The notes: generated from the sequence alone by a model not told the origin. A stretch of 50,778 bases of DNA from DASZVN01 sp035547055 (GCA_035547055.1 DASZVN010000030.1:1-50778), one strand, 5' to 3'; positions 32,662 to 41,399 are shown, numbered from the stretch's first letter. Made by a program: numbers and translations.

Positions 32662-33039
32662 TCAGCGCCGGATCGGCTGGAACAGCTCGACCAGGTTGCC
32701 GGAGGGGTCCTCCAGCAGGATCTGGCGGCCGCCGATGCCCGTGACGATGTCGTTGCGGAAGGTGGCGCCCGCCGCCCTCAGCCGCGCCACGGTGGCGTCG
32801 AGGTCGTCGACCGGGAGGTGGATGCGGTTCCAGCCGCCGGGCCTGGGCTGCTCGCCGCTCGCCATCGCGGCGCCGCCGCCGCCCGCGCCGGGTTGGCTGA
32901 GATAGATGTGCATGTCGCCGCGAGAGATCTCGGCGAACGGCGGCGCAGGGTGCATCTCGAGCTTGAAGTCGAGCAGGCCGGTGTAGAAGTCGATGGCCTG
33001 GTCGACGTCGTTGACGATGTAGCGAAAGCTGGCCGGCAT
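32662..33039 (-). CDS. VOC (glyoxalase/extradiol) superfamily protein
   Basis: A 125-residue single-domain vicinal-oxygen-chelate protein with two beta-alpha-beta-beta-beta units. They read ASFRYIVNDVDQAIDFYTGLL, then WNRIHLPVDDLDATVARLRAAG, and finally GRQILLEDPSGNLVELFQP. The C-terminal Glu in NLVELF is the usual metal ligand. VOC proteins may isomerise, cleave, epimerise or bind small molecules. GGGAGG lies eight bases before ATG 33039, which is why that start is preferred over an in-frame ATG at 33084. It is the first gene of a two-gene minus-strand unit with the amidohydrolase and closes the catabolic island. Confidence 0.85.
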   Translation of the reverse strand: MPASFRYIVNDVDQAIDFYTGLLDFKLEMHPAPPFAEISRGDMHIYLSQPGAGGGGAAMASGEQPRPGGWNRIHLPVDDLDATVARLRAAGATFRNDIVTGIGGRQILLEDPSGNLVELFQPIRR

Positions 33040-33107
33040 CGGACGCCTCCCTGTCCGGGTGACGTCCAAGCTTTGGTCTTCCACGCGACGCGGTCAAGCC
33101 GCGTCGA

Positions 33108-36100
33108 TCAGACGAAGTCCGACACCCCGAACTGCGCGAGATGCGCGGCGTGGTCGATCTCGATCACGAGATCCACGCCCGCCTGGTAGCCGGCATGCTT
33201 GTTCTGGTCGATCACGAGGAAGGTATCGCCCTTCAACGTGCCGCCGTCGGCGGTGAACAGGACGGCATGGTTCGCGCCGAGCTCGCTCGTTCCGAGCGCG
33301 GCGGCGAGGCCTTTGTCGAAGGACTTGGCGCTCAGCGTGCCGTGGACCGCGGCGTCGATCTGGGCGATCCGGCCGACGACGTCGAGCCGGTCCTGCGCAA
33401 AGTCGAAATGGTCGATCGTGTCGTGCTGCCTGCCGGTTGAATCCGCCGCGCCGTGATAGACGAAGCGGTCGGCGCCGGCGCCGCCGTCCAGGATGTCCGC
33501 GCCCTTGCCGCCGGTCAGGACGTCGCCTCCGCCGCCGCCGAGGATCGTATCGACCTTCGCGCCGCCGATCAGCCTGTCTGCGCCGGCACCGCCCTTCAGC
33601 ACGAAGGCGCCGTTGGTCTCGGCAGAACCGTCGAAGGCGAGCTTGTCGGCAGCATGGAGCTTGCTGCCGTTGACCGTCAGCGACTGGTTCTTGGCGACGG
33701 TCTCATCGACGGTCGTGAGCGCATAGCTGTGGCCGGCCGCGACCGCGATGGTCTCGACATTGGTCAGCGTGGTCGCGCCGAGGTGGACGCCGGCCTTGTA
33801 GTTGCCGTTGAGCGTCAGCGTGTCCATGCCGGCGCCGCCGTCGACATGGTCGGCAGCGGTGAAGGCGGCGTCGAAACGGATGGTGTCGTTGCCGGCGCCG
33901 CCGAGGGCAGTGCTCTTGCCGCCCGCGGCGAGGTTCAGGAGGTCGTTGCCGGCCTCGCCGTTCAGCGTGTTGTTGTGGCCGTCGCCGGTCAGCTTGTCGG
34001 CGCCCGAGCCGCCGAGGATGTTCTCGACGTTGCGGATGCTGTCCTCGGCCTTGCCGCCGACCTTGACGGTGGTGGCGGTGGCGCCGTGCAGCGTCGCGAC
34101 GACCGCGGCGGTCTTGTCGCGGAAGTCGACGGTGTCGGAGCCGCCGCCGCCGTTGATGGTGTCGCGGCCGCCGAGCCCGGCGAAGCGCTCGTTGGCCTTG
34201 CCGCCCGCCAGCACGTCGGCGAACTGCGTCCCCTCGATGACATTGGCGACGCCGATCGTCAGGAGGTTCTGGCTGTCGGCGGCGGTGGTGAAATCGCCCT
34301 TGTCGTAGATGCCCGCGAAATGCAGCGTCTCGGTCGTGTGGGTATCCTGGCGGCTGATCTTGAGGGTGCCGCCGGTGTTGGCCTTGTTCTCGGTCCACAC
34401 CACCTTGTCGACGGCGAAGAAGCTGATGTTCTGCGCGACGACGGCGTCGCCCTCGGACAGGCCGTGGATGGTGCCCGAATAGGTTGGGCCGAGCTTCAGC
34501 GTGCCGGCGCCCGCGCCGCCGGCGAAGCCGACCTCCTGGTCGAAGGCGATGTCGTCGCTGAAGACGACGCCGACCTGGATGGTGCCGCCATGGGCGATCA
34601 GCCCGACGCCGTTGCCGCTCACATCGTCGCCGATGACGAGCTTGCCGCCGTCCGCCGCGAGGATGCCGGCGTTCTGGATCGTCGTGCCGGTCCGCAGCGT
34701 CAGCGCGCCGTCCGGGTTGTCCGCGACGATGATGCCGTGGGCCTGGTTGTCGAGCGCGAGCAGGAAGCCCGCGTCGGGGACCTGGGCGCCGCTGCCGATG
34801 GCGCCGCTGCCGGAGATGGTGTTGTCGGCATTGTGCAGCGTCACGCGGGTCGTGGTGTCGTGGCCGGTGAACTCGGCGACGCCTGGCGAGGCCTGGCCGT
34901 CAGGGACCCCGAAGATCACCTTGCCGCCGCCGGTCAGCGTCACGCCGGCCGCGCCGGCCTGGATGGTGGTGTCGGCGCCGATCGCCTCGGTCGTGATCGT
35001 GCCGGAGTTGTCGATGGTGCCGTTCAGCACCAGCGTCGCGTCGTCGTCGACCACGACCGCGCCGGCATTGTGCACGTTGCCGGCGGTGGTGGTGCTGTCG
35101 AAGGTCGTGACGAACGGATCCTCGAACGGGTCGTTCTGGGCCAGGACGCGGAAGCTGCCGTCGGTCGAGGACAGGGTGACGCCGTCGAACACGGCGTTGG
35201 TGAGATCGATCTCGGCGCCGCTGCCCTGCGTGGCGATCTGGCCGCCGATGACCGTGGTGTCGGTGATGGCGACCTTGGCGTTGTCGCCGGCCGCCTTGAT
35301 CGCGCCGCCGCCGGTCTGGGTGACGACGGTGTTGTCGATGACGAGGCCGCCGGCGGCCGTGTCCTCGATCAGGCCGGCATTCGCGACGCCGAGCGCGTTG
35401 ATCGTGAGCGCCGCGGCGGCGTTGTCGGCGACGATGGTGCCGCCGGCCTGGTTGTCGAGATGGAGGCCGTTCGGCTGGAACTGGTCCGCGCCGATCGTGC
35501 CGGCGCCGGAGATGGTGTTGTCGACGTTGTGAAGCGTGCCGGGGCCGGCGATGACGTTGTCGCCGGCGTCGCCGTCGTCCTTCTCCAGCACCACGGTGCC
35601 GCCGCCGCTCAGCGTGGCGCCGCCGGCGTCGGCATGAAGCGTCTTGGCGGTGACGACCGAGTGGACGGTGAGCGAGCCGGTATTGTCGAGCGTGCCCTTC
35701 AGCGTCAGCGCGGCGGGGTCTTCCCCGCCGCTGATGTTGTCGATCGGCGGCGCGATTTCGAGGTCGCCCTCGTTGTGCACGATGCCGGCGGCGGTGGTGC
35801 TGTCGATGATCGCGTTCAGGCTGGTGACGACGATGGCGCCGCCGTTCGCGGTCTGAAGGTGGCCGCCGGCGATCGTGCCGTCGAGGAACACCTTGGCACT
35901 GGCGCCGTCGGCCTTGATGACGCCGGCCGCGGCCTGGGTGACGGTGGTTTCGATCTCGAGCACCGCACTGGCGAGGGCGCCGAGCAGGCCCGCATTGTGC
36001 GTCGTCGCGGTGAGCAGGAGCGGCGCGAGGTTGCCCGGCGGGTTGCCCGGGAAGGCCTGCGCTTCGATCGTGCCGTGAGCCTGATTGTCGATCTGGAGCA

Positions 36101-36659
36101 GGCCGTCGCCGTTCAGGTCGCCGATCGTGCCCGTGCCGGAGATCGTGTTGTCGACATTGTGCAGCGTGACCGCAGCCGGCGCGGTGGCGTCCACCCCGAT
36201 CACGCCGCCCGTCATCTCGACCTTGCCGCCGCCCGACAGGTTTGTGTCGGTCTTGCCGAGGCCGAGCGTCGGCACGAAATTGCCTGGGAGTCCGGTAAGG
36301 TTGATCACGCCGGCGTTGACGATGTCGTCGCCGAAGATTGCGGTCGAATTGGTGAAGGACAGCGTTCCATGGCCGCTGCCGTTGCTGTTGACCGTGACCG
36401 TGGACGACACCCGGAACGTCGCCTGGCCGACGCTCAGGCCGCCCGTGTCGCCGACCAGGAGGCTCGCGATCTGGATCGACCAGCCGTTGTCGATGGCCAC
36501 GCCGAACCCGTTCGGGATGATCGCCTCGTCGATCGAGGTCGGAAAGTCGTTGGTGCTCCAATTGGTGATCTGGCCGATCTGCTGGCCGTGCTCGTCGTAT
36601 ACCGGTTGCGACGCGAACCAGTTGCTGCCCAATCCACCGACGAAAACAACCTGTGGCAT
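33108..36659 (-). CDS. Large secreted RTX-type calcium-binding protein
   Basis: About 1183 residues. The N-terminal two-thirds is low-complexity beta-rich sequence with at least three diverged long repeats around TLHNVDNTISG.GTIG and DNQAHGTI (near 36150, 35520 and 34830), suggesting a beta-helix or adhesin. The last third carries Ca2+-binding nonapeptides such as GGSGADKLTGDGHNNTLNG and GGAGADRLIGG, and ends in a hydrophobic stretch near SDFV, as in proteins exported by type I secretion. There is no N-terminal signal peptide. The start MPQVVFVGG (36659) follows GGGAG by five bases; an ATG at 36689 is the alternative. No secretion ABC or membrane-fusion genes are nearby. Confidence 0.87.
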   Translation of the reverse strand: MPQVVFVGGLGSNWFASQPVYDEHGQQIGQITNWSTNDFPTSIDEAIIPNGFGVAIDNGWSIQIASLLVGDTGGLSVGQATFRVSSTVTVNSNGSGHGTLSFTNSTAIFGDDIVNAGVINLTGLPGNFVPTLGLGKTDTNLSGGGKVEMTGGVIGVDATAPAAVTLHNVDNTISGTGTIGDLNGDGLLQIDNQAHGTIEAQAFPGNPPGNLAPLLLTATTHNAGLLGALASAVLEIETTVTQAAAGVIKADGASAKVFLDGTIAGGHLQTANGGAIVVTSLNAIIDSTTAAGIVHNEGDLEIAPPIDNISGGEDPAALTLKGTLDNTGSLTVHSVVTAKTLHADAGGATLSGGGTVVLEKDDGDAGDNVIAGPGTLHNVDNTISGAGTIGADQFQPNGLHLDNQAGGTIVADNAAAALTINALGVANAGLIEDTAAGGLVIDNTVVTQTGGGAIKAAGDNAKVAITDTTVIGGQIATQGSGAEIDLTNAVFDGVTLSSTDGSFRVLAQNDPFEDPFVTTFDSTTTAGNVHNAGAVVVDDDATLVLNGTIDNSGTITTEAIGADTTIQAGAAGVTLTGGGKVIFGVPDGQASPGVAEFTGHDTTTRVTLHNADNTISGSGAIGSGAQVPDAGFLLALDNQAHGIIVADNPDGALTLRTGTTIQNAGILAADGGKLVIGDDVSGNGVGLIAHGGTIQVGVVFSDDIAFDQEVGFAGGAGAGTLKLGPTYSGTIHGLSEGDAVVAQNISFFAVDKVVWTENKANTGGTLKISRQDTHTTETLHFAGIYDKGDFTTAADSQNLLTIGVANVIEGTQFADVLAGGKANERFAGLGGRDTINGGGGSDTVDFRDKTAAVVATLHGATATTVKVGGKAEDSIRNVENILGGSGADKLTGDGHNNTLNGEAGNDLLNLAAGGKSTALGGAGNDTIRFDAAFTAADHVDGGAGMDTLTLNGNYKAGVHLGATTLTNVETIAVAAGHSYALTTVDETVAKNQSLTVNGSKLHAADKLAFDGSAETNGAFVLKGGAGADRLIGGAKVDTILGGGGGDVLTGGKGADILDGGAGADRFVYHGAADSTGRQHDTIDHFDFAQDRLDVVGRIAQIDAAVHGTLSAKSFDKGLAAALGTSELGANHAVLFTADGGTLKGDTFLVIDQNKHAGYQAGVDLVIEIDHAAHLAQFGVSDFV

Positions 36660-36718
36660 GCGAGCTCCCAAGGCCTGCCCATTGTTCATGGTCGATTAAC
36701 ATGGGATCGAGGGCGCCA

Positions 36719-36740
36719 CCCTCCTTCATGTGAAGGAGGG
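36719..36740. other. Perfect hairpin in the RTX/HtrA-like divergent region
   Basis: CCCTCCTTCA and TGAAGGAGGG form a 10 bp stem with a 2-base centre, about 60 bases upstream of the RTX start and 112 bases before the HtrA-like start. One arm contains GAAGGAGGG, a Shine-Dalgarno-like string with no start behind it. It may be a 5' leader structure or an operator. Confidence 0.4.
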
Positions 36741-36788
36741 CAGGGCGAAAATTGCTTCCCCGAGAGGGCCGGGTCGCCGCGGCGCCAC

Positions 36789-36810
36789 CGCGGCACCATT
36801 TGAGGTGCCG
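36789..36810. other. Second hairpin in the RTX/HtrA-like divergent region
   Basis: GCGGCACC and GGTGCCGC form an 8 bp stem with the loop ATTTGA, 42 bases before the HtrA-like ATG. With the hairpin at 36719-36740, two strong dyads share a divergent interval of under 200 bases. Function unknown. Confidence 0.35.
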
Positions 36811-36851
36811 CCGCGCTTTGGTGCATGCTGGCGCGGGGGAAGGAGCGCGCA

Positions 36852-37826
36852 ATGGCCTTCAGCGAATGGAAGGTGCCCGAGGCGGTGCAGCCGCGTCCGC
36901 AGGACTACGGCTACGACCTCGAGCGCGTGTTCGCCGCGGTGGTCGGACTCCGCGCCCGGGTGCCGGCCGACGCGCTGACCGCGGATTCGCTCGGCACCGA
37001 GCGCGCCGGCAACGGCGTCCTGATCCGCAGCACCGGCCTCGTGCTCACCATCGGCTATCTCGTCACCGAGGCGGAGTCGGTCTGGCTCACCCTGATCGAC
37101 GGCCGCGTCGTGCCGGGCGACGTGCTCGCCTACGACCAGGAGACCGGATTCGGCCTGGTCCAGGCGCTGGCGCGGCTCGACATGCCGGCGCTGCCCCTCG
37201 GCGACAGCGGGGCCGCGACGGTCGGCCAGCGCGTCGTCATCGCCGGGGCGGGCGGTCGCGAGCACGCGGTCGCGGCGCGGATCGCCGCCAAGCAGGAATT
37301 CGCCGGCTACTGGGAGTATGCGCTGGAGGAGGCGCTGTTCACCGCGCCGGCGCACCCTCATTGGGGCGGGGCGGCGCTGATCGGCGCGGAGGGCGAGCTT
37401 CTCGGCGTCGGCTCGCTCCAGCTCGAGCAGGGGCGGGGGCCCGGCAAGAGCGAGCACCTCAACATGAACGTGCCGATCGACCTGCTGAAGCCGATCCTCG
37501 ACGATCTCCTGGCCTATGGCCGGCCCAACCGGCCGCCGCGGCCGTGGCTCGGCCTGTTCGCGACCGAAGTCGAGGACAAGGTGGTGGTGGTCGGCCTCGC
37601 CAGCCGCGGGCCGGCGCAGGAGGCCGACATCCGCACCGGCGACGTCGTGCTGGCGGTCGGCGACAGCGAGGTCAGCGACCTTGCCAGCCTGTTCCACGGC
37701 ATCTGGGCCCAGGGCGCGGCCGGGGTCGAGGTGCCGCTCGTGATCTATCGCGACGGCCGCACCTTTCGCCTCAAGGTGCCCTCGGCCGACCGCACGGGAT
37801 TGTTCAAGGCGCCGCGGCTGCAATGA
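36852..37826 (+). CDS. Trypsin-like serine protease/PDZ (HtrA-family) protein without catalytic triad
   Basis: A 324-residue protein with an HtrA-like beta-barrel domain (about 45-215) and one C-terminal PDZ domain (about 225-310; PWLGLFATEVEDKVVVVGL and GDVVLAVG). The triad positions are replaced: LTIGYLV has Tyr69 where HtrA has His, DQETGFGLVQ has Gly99 for Asp, and PAHPHWGGAAL has Trp171 for Ser. So it is probably a non-proteolytic adaptor or chaperone. No signal peptide is visible, so it is likely cytoplasmic. GGAAGGAG precedes ATG 36852; an earlier in-frame ATG at 36825 is less favoured. It lies 23 bases before the methyltransferase gene. Confidence 0.85.
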   Translation: MAFSEWKVPEAVQPRPQDYGYDLERVFAAVVGLRARVPADALTADSLGTERAGNGVLIRSTGLVLTIGYLVTEAESVWLTLIDGRVVPGDVLAYDQETGFGLVQALARLDMPALPLGDSGAATVGQRVVIAGAGGREHAVAARIAAKQEFAGYWEYALEEALFTAPAHPHWGGAALIGAEGELLGVGSLQLEQGRGPGKSEHLNMNVPIDLLKPILDDLLAYGRPNRPPRPWLGLFATEVEDKVVVVGLASRGPAQEADIRTGDVVLAVGDSEVSDLASLFHGIWAQGAAGVEVPLVIYRDGRTFRLKVPSADRTGLFKAPRLQ

Positions 37827-37849
37827 GGCGGCGAGCAGGGGGGAGGGGG

Positions 37850-38695
37850 ATGAGCGGATCCAACGTCGCCGAGATCGCCGAATGGAACGGCAGCCGTGGC
37901 AAGGCCTGGCTGGCGCGGCACGAACTGGTCAATCGCCAGATCACGCCGTTCGGCCGCCGTGCCATGGAAAAGCTCATGCTCCGGCCCGGCGAGCACGTGC
38001 TCGACATCGGATGCGGCTGCGGCGAGCCGACGATCGAGCTCGCCCGCGCGGTCGGCCCGGCAGGCCGGGCAACGGGCATCGACGGGTCGCGTCTTCTGCT
38101 GGAGGAGGCGCGCGCCATGGCGGCCCGCGAGGGGGTCGCCAACGCCAGCTTCATCGAGGGCGATGCCGCGACCTATACCTTCCCGCCCGCCGCGGCAGGC
38201 GCGCTGTTCTCGCGCTTCGGCGTGATGTTCTTTGCCGATCCGGAGGCGGCCTTCCGCAATCTTCGCGACGCCCTGAAATCCGACGGCCGGCTCGCCTTCG
38301 TGTGCTGGCGCACCCCCGCCGAGAACCGCTTCATCACGCTGCCGATCACGATCGCCCAGCGTTTCGCCGGCAACTCGGGGCCGCGTACCGATCCGGAAGC
38401 TCCCGGGCCGTTCGCCTTTGCCGATCCCGACCGCATCCGCCGTATCCTCGCGGCGGCCGGCTTCACCGGCATCGCGATCGAGCCGTCCGACGAGAAGATG
38501 GGCGGCGGTACGCTCGACCAGGCGGTCGCGACCATCACGCAGAGCCAGCCATTCCAGAAGCTGCTCGCCGAATCCGATGCCGGGCGCCGTGCCGAGATCG
38601 ACACCGCGCTGCGCGAGGCCATGGCCCCGCACGTCACGCCGGACGGCGTGGTGTTCGACGCCGGTGCCTGGATCGTCTCTGCCCGCAATCCCTGA
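37850..38695 (+). CDS. Class I SAM-dependent methyltransferase
   Basis: A 281-residue methyltransferase. The SAM-binding loop is VLDIGCGCGEPTIELA, followed by the acidic end of strand 2 in ATGIDGS and by FIEGDAATYTFP. The substrate side has SRFGVMFFADPEAAFRNLRDAL. A strong G-rich ribosome binding site (GGGGGGAGGGGG) precedes ATG 37850. The substrate, a small molecule, is not predictable. It follows the HtrA-like gene by 23 bases on the same strand and may be co-transcribed with it. Confidence 0.9.
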   Translation: MSGSNVAEIAEWNGSRGKAWLARHELVNRQITPFGRRAMEKLMLRPGEHVLDIGCGCGEPTIELARAVGPAGRATGIDGSRLLLEEARAMAAREGVANASFIEGDAATYTFPPAAAGALFSRFGVMFFADPEAAFRNLRDALKSDGRLAFVCWRTPAENRFITLPITIAQRFAGNSGPRTDPEAPGPFAFADPDRIRRILAAAGFTGIAIEPSDEKMGGGTLDQAVATITQSQPFQKLLAESDAGRRAEIDTALREAMAPHVTPDGVVFDAGAWIVSARNP

Positions 38696-38815
38696 CCCCG
38701 CTGCCCTCCGCTATCCGGCAAGGGGAACATTTGCCGGCCTTCAGACATTGCTTTCGCACGTTCTTCCGCCGCCGGCCCAAGCAATGCCGGCGGTCTAAGC
38801 CGCGCGGAGGGTGAG

Positions 38816-38893
38816 ATGGGCCGGTCAATTCTGCTGTGGCTTCTCGGTGTGCCGATTCCGATCATCATTCTCCTGGCGATCTTCTGGCACTGA
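38816..38893 (+). CDS. 25-residue hydrophobic membrane protein
   Basis: A very short gene from ATG 38816 to TGA 38891-38893. The product starts MGRSILLWLLGVPIPIIILL and ends FWH: one transmembrane helix with a Pro kink and almost no polar residues. GCGGAGGGTGAG gives a good ribosome binding site, and the next gene follows after 12 bases. Near-identical small proteins recur beside stress-related genes in Hyphomicrobiales, as far as I recall. Function unknown; it may aid membrane stress tolerance. Confidence 0.7.
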   Translation: MGRSILLWLLGVPIPIIILLAIFWH

Positions 38894-38905
38894 GGGGAGG
38901 CGGCC

Positions 38906-39784
38906 ATGCAGACCTCCGTCGGCCAGCCGGCGCCCGTCGTCGCTGCAACATCGAATGAATCGGCGGTCAGTTGGGCCGCTGTCATCGCCGGCGCCTTCGT
39001 CGCTGCGGCGCTGAGCCTGATCCTGGTGCTGCTGGGATCGGGCGTCGGCCTCGCGGTGGCGTCGCCCTGGTCCGGGCAGGGCGCGTCCGCGGCCGGCATC
39101 GGCGTCGGTGCCGCGATCTGGCTGATCGTGGTGCAGTGGCTCTCGTTCGCCCTCGGCGGCTACGTCGCCGGGCGGCTCCGCACCAAATGGGTCGGCCTTC
39201 ACACCGACGAGGTGTTCTTCCGCGATACCGCCCACGGCCTCCTGGTGTGGGCCCTGGCGACGGTGGTCGGCGCAGTGGTGCTGACCTCGGTGCTGTCGTC
39301 GGTCGCGAGCGGCGGGGCGAGCGCGGTCACCTCGGCGCTGTCGGGCGCCGCCCAAGGCGCGGCGCAGGGCGCGAGCCGGGCCGGCGACCGGCAGGGCGGC
39401 GGCATCGACGCCTATTTCGTCGACGGCCTGTTCCGTGCGCCGCCCGCCGCGAGCGCCCAGCCGAGTGCTGCCGATGCAAGGGCGGAGGCGACCCGCATCC
39501 TCGCGCGCACCGTCACCTCCGGCACGCTGTCGGCGGACGACAAGTCGGCCCTCGCCGATCTCGTCACCGCACGGACGGGTCTCGCCAAGCCGGATGCGGA
39601 GAAGCGGATCGACACCGTGGTTGGCGCGATCAAGGATGCCGCCGCCAAGGCCAAGGCGGCCGCCGACACCGCCCGCAAGGCGGCGGCCTCGACGGCCATC
39701 GTGGCCTTCCTCGCGCTCCTGATCGGCGCCTTCATCGCCTCTGTGGCGGGCGCGATCGGAGGCCGTCAGCGCGACCAATATTGA
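38906..39784 (+). CDS. PhnA-like multi-span membrane protein
   Basis: A 292-residue protein with three to four hydrophobic helices: AAVIAGAFVAAALSLILVLL, then AAIWLIVVQWLSFALGGYVA, AHGLLVWALATVVGAVVLTS and a C-terminal IVAFLALLIGAFIASVAGAI. Between helices 3 and 4 is a long Ala/Lys-rich helical stretch (about 190-260). Similar proteins in Hyphomicrobiales are annotated only as hypothetical or PhnA-like. It is probably co-transcribed with the 25-residue protein 12 bases upstream. It converges on the VOC gene at 39801 with 16 bases between. Confidence 0.75.
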   Translation: MQTSVGQPAPVVAATSNESAVSWAAVIAGAFVAAALSLILVLLGSGVGLAVASPWSGQGASAAGIGVGAAIWLIVVQWLSFALGGYVAGRLRTKWVGLHTDEVFFRDTAHGLLVWALATVVGAVVLTSVLSSVASGGASAVTSALSGAAQGAAQGASRAGDRQGGGIDAYFVDGLFRAPPAASAQPSAADARAEATRILARTVTSGTLSADDKSALADLVTARTGLAKPDAEKRIDTVVGAIKDAAAKAKAAADTARKAAASTAIVAFLALLIGAFIASVAGAIGGRQRDQY

Positions 39785-39800
39785 GCGCCGCGGACGGGCC

Positions 39801-40208
39801 TCAAGCCTCCTGCGCGCAACTGATCAGCCACGGCGTGCCGAAGCGGTCGGTCACCATGCCGAAGCGCGCCGACCAGAAGGTCTTCTGCAGCGGCATCGTC
39901 ACGTTGCCGCCCTCGCTCAGCGCCGCGAAGACTCGGTCGACCTCGGCCGGCGTCGGGATGACCAGGGTCACGCCGAAGCCCTGCATCGGCCGGTAGTGCG
40001 ACGGCGGCACGTCGCAGCCCATCAGGGTGATGCCGTCGGCCTTGAGGCTGACGTTGATGATCTTGTCGTGCCATTCCGCGGGGGTCTGCGCGGCCATCGG
40101 CGATGCGCCCCAGGTCATCATGTCCGGCTTGCCGCCGAAGACCTTGCTGTATGCCGCGAACGCCTCCGCGCAGGTGCCGGCGAAATTGAGATAGGGGGCG
40201 AGTTCCAT
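39801..40208 (-). CDS. PhnB-like VOC-family protein (DUF1428/3-demethylubiquinone-like fold)
   Basis: A 135-residue protein typical of the PhnB group: ELAPYLNFAGTCAEAFAAYS at the start, GASPMAAQTP, then MGCDVPP and FGMVTDRFGTPWLISC at the end. Members are often found with MarR or ECF-regulated stress genes and lack a defined reaction. It lies 27 bases downstream of the BNR-repeat gene on the same strand, so the two are one unit divergent from the MarR gene at 41426. Confidence 0.87.
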   Translation of the reverse strand: MELAPYLNFAGTCAEAFAAYSKVFGGKPDMMTWGASPMAAQTPAEWHDKIINVSLKADGITLMGCDVPPSHYRPMQGFGVTLVIPTPAEVDRVFAALSEGGNVTMPLQKTFWSARFGMVTDRFGTPWLISCAQEA

Positions 40209-40235
40209 CGACTGCTCCTGTAAGGGGTGGGGATC

Positions 40236-41315
40236 TCAGGCGTCGAGCACCACCGTCTCCACCGACAGGATCGTCGGGAGGTGCTCGGCGATCGGGGCGA
40301 AGCTGTCGCCCTCGTCGGCGCTGGCGTAGAGCATGCCGGTATTGGTCCCGACATAGACCCCGGCGCGGTCCAGCCCGTCGGTCGCCATGGCCTGGCGCAG
40401 CACGCCGAAGAACACGTTCTTCTGCGGCAGGCCCTCGCGCCGCGCGTCCCAGGTCGCGCCGCCGTCCCGGGTACGCCATACCGCGGCGCGGCCGTCCGGC
40501 ACGGTGCGGGCGCGGTCGCTGTTGAGCGGCATCAGGAACAGGCTGTCGGGATCGCGCGGGTGGGCGGCGGCAGCGAAGCCGAACGAGGAGGGGAGGCCGG
40601 CCTCGATGCTCTCCCAGCGGGCGCCGCCGTCGTCGCTGCGGTACATGCCGCAGTGGTTCTGCTGGTAGAGCCGCTGGCCGCCGTCCGGCGCCTTGACCAG
40701 GCAGTGTACGCACTGGCCGAATTCGGGAAAGCGCTGGTCCTCGGGCATGTAGTCGGCGCGGGTGCCGCGGTTGCGCGGCTCCCAGCTCGCGCCGCCATCG
40801 GCCGAGTGGAACACCCCGGCCGAGGAGATGCCGACCCAGATGTTCCGCGGGTCGGCGGGGTCGACGACCAGCGAATGCAGCACCAGCCCGGCGCCGCCGC
40901 CATGCCATTCGGACCGGGTCGGATGGCGCTGGAGCCCGTCGAGATGGCGCCAGGTGCGGCCCCGGTCGTCGCTCGCGAACAGGCCGGCGGGCTTGGAGCC
41001 GGCATAGACGCGGCCGCGGTGGACGGCGAGGCTCCAGACCTGCTGGAGCGGCTCGGCGCCTTCGGGGAAGGCGAGGCCTTCGCCCGCATGGGTCCAGTTC
41101 ACGCCTTCGTCGTCCGAACGCCAGACGTCCTGGCCGATGAAGGGATGGCCGCCGCCGGCATAGATCGCGCCGTTCTCGGGGTCGGCGACGACATGGTTGA
41201 TCGGCCAGCCCTCGCAATAGGGGCCGCGCTGGCGCCAGTCGCGACGCGCGGCATCGCTCTCCAGGATGAAGGCGCCCTTGGTGGTGCCGACGAGGACGAG
41301 GACCTTCTGCGCCAT
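40236..41315 (-). CDS. BNR-repeat (sialidase/VPS10-type beta-propeller) protein
   Basis: A 359-residue beta-propeller. Repeated S/D-x-D-x-G-x-x-W Asp-box motifs are seen: SDDEGVNW, SDDRGRTW, SADGGASW, SDDGGARW and TRDGGATW. No signal peptide is visible, so it is likely cytoplasmic despite resembling secreted sialidases, and no sialidase catalytic residues are recognisable. ATG 41315 was chosen over an upstream ATG at 41432 because GGAGG sits six bases before it and the upstream extension would cross the MarR operator. It is co-oriented with the VOC gene; function unknown. Confidence 0.87.
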   Translation of the reverse strand: MAQKVLVLVGTTKGAFILESDAARRDWRQRGPYCEGWPINHVVADPENGAIYAGGGHPFIGQDVWRSDDEGVNWTHAGEGLAFPEGAEPLQQVWSLAVHRGRVYAGSKPAGLFASDDRGRTWRHLDGLQRHPTRSEWHGGGAGLVLHSLVVDPADPRNIWVGISSAGVFHSADGGASWEPRNRGTRADYMPEDQRFPEFGQCVHCLVKAPDGGQRLYQQNHCGMYRSDDGGARWESIEAGLPSSFGFAAAAHPRDPDSLFLMPLNSDRARTVPDGRAAVWRTRDGGATWDARREGLPQKNVFFGVLRQAMATDGLDRAGVYVGTNTGMLYASADEGDSFAPIAEHLPTILSVETVVLDA

Positions 41316-41399
41316 GATCCGCCTCCGGGCCGCCGCCGCGGCTTCGACGAGAGTGTGATCGGCCCGGGCGGCGTCATCGTGACGGCGCCTCTGGACAAA

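Noticed and set aside
33453..36803. A very long open frame on the plus strand opposite the RTX gene
   Set aside because: Long antisense frames are expected in GC-rich repetitive genes; the translation is low-complexity with no family motif, while the minus-strand frame has clear RTX repeats.
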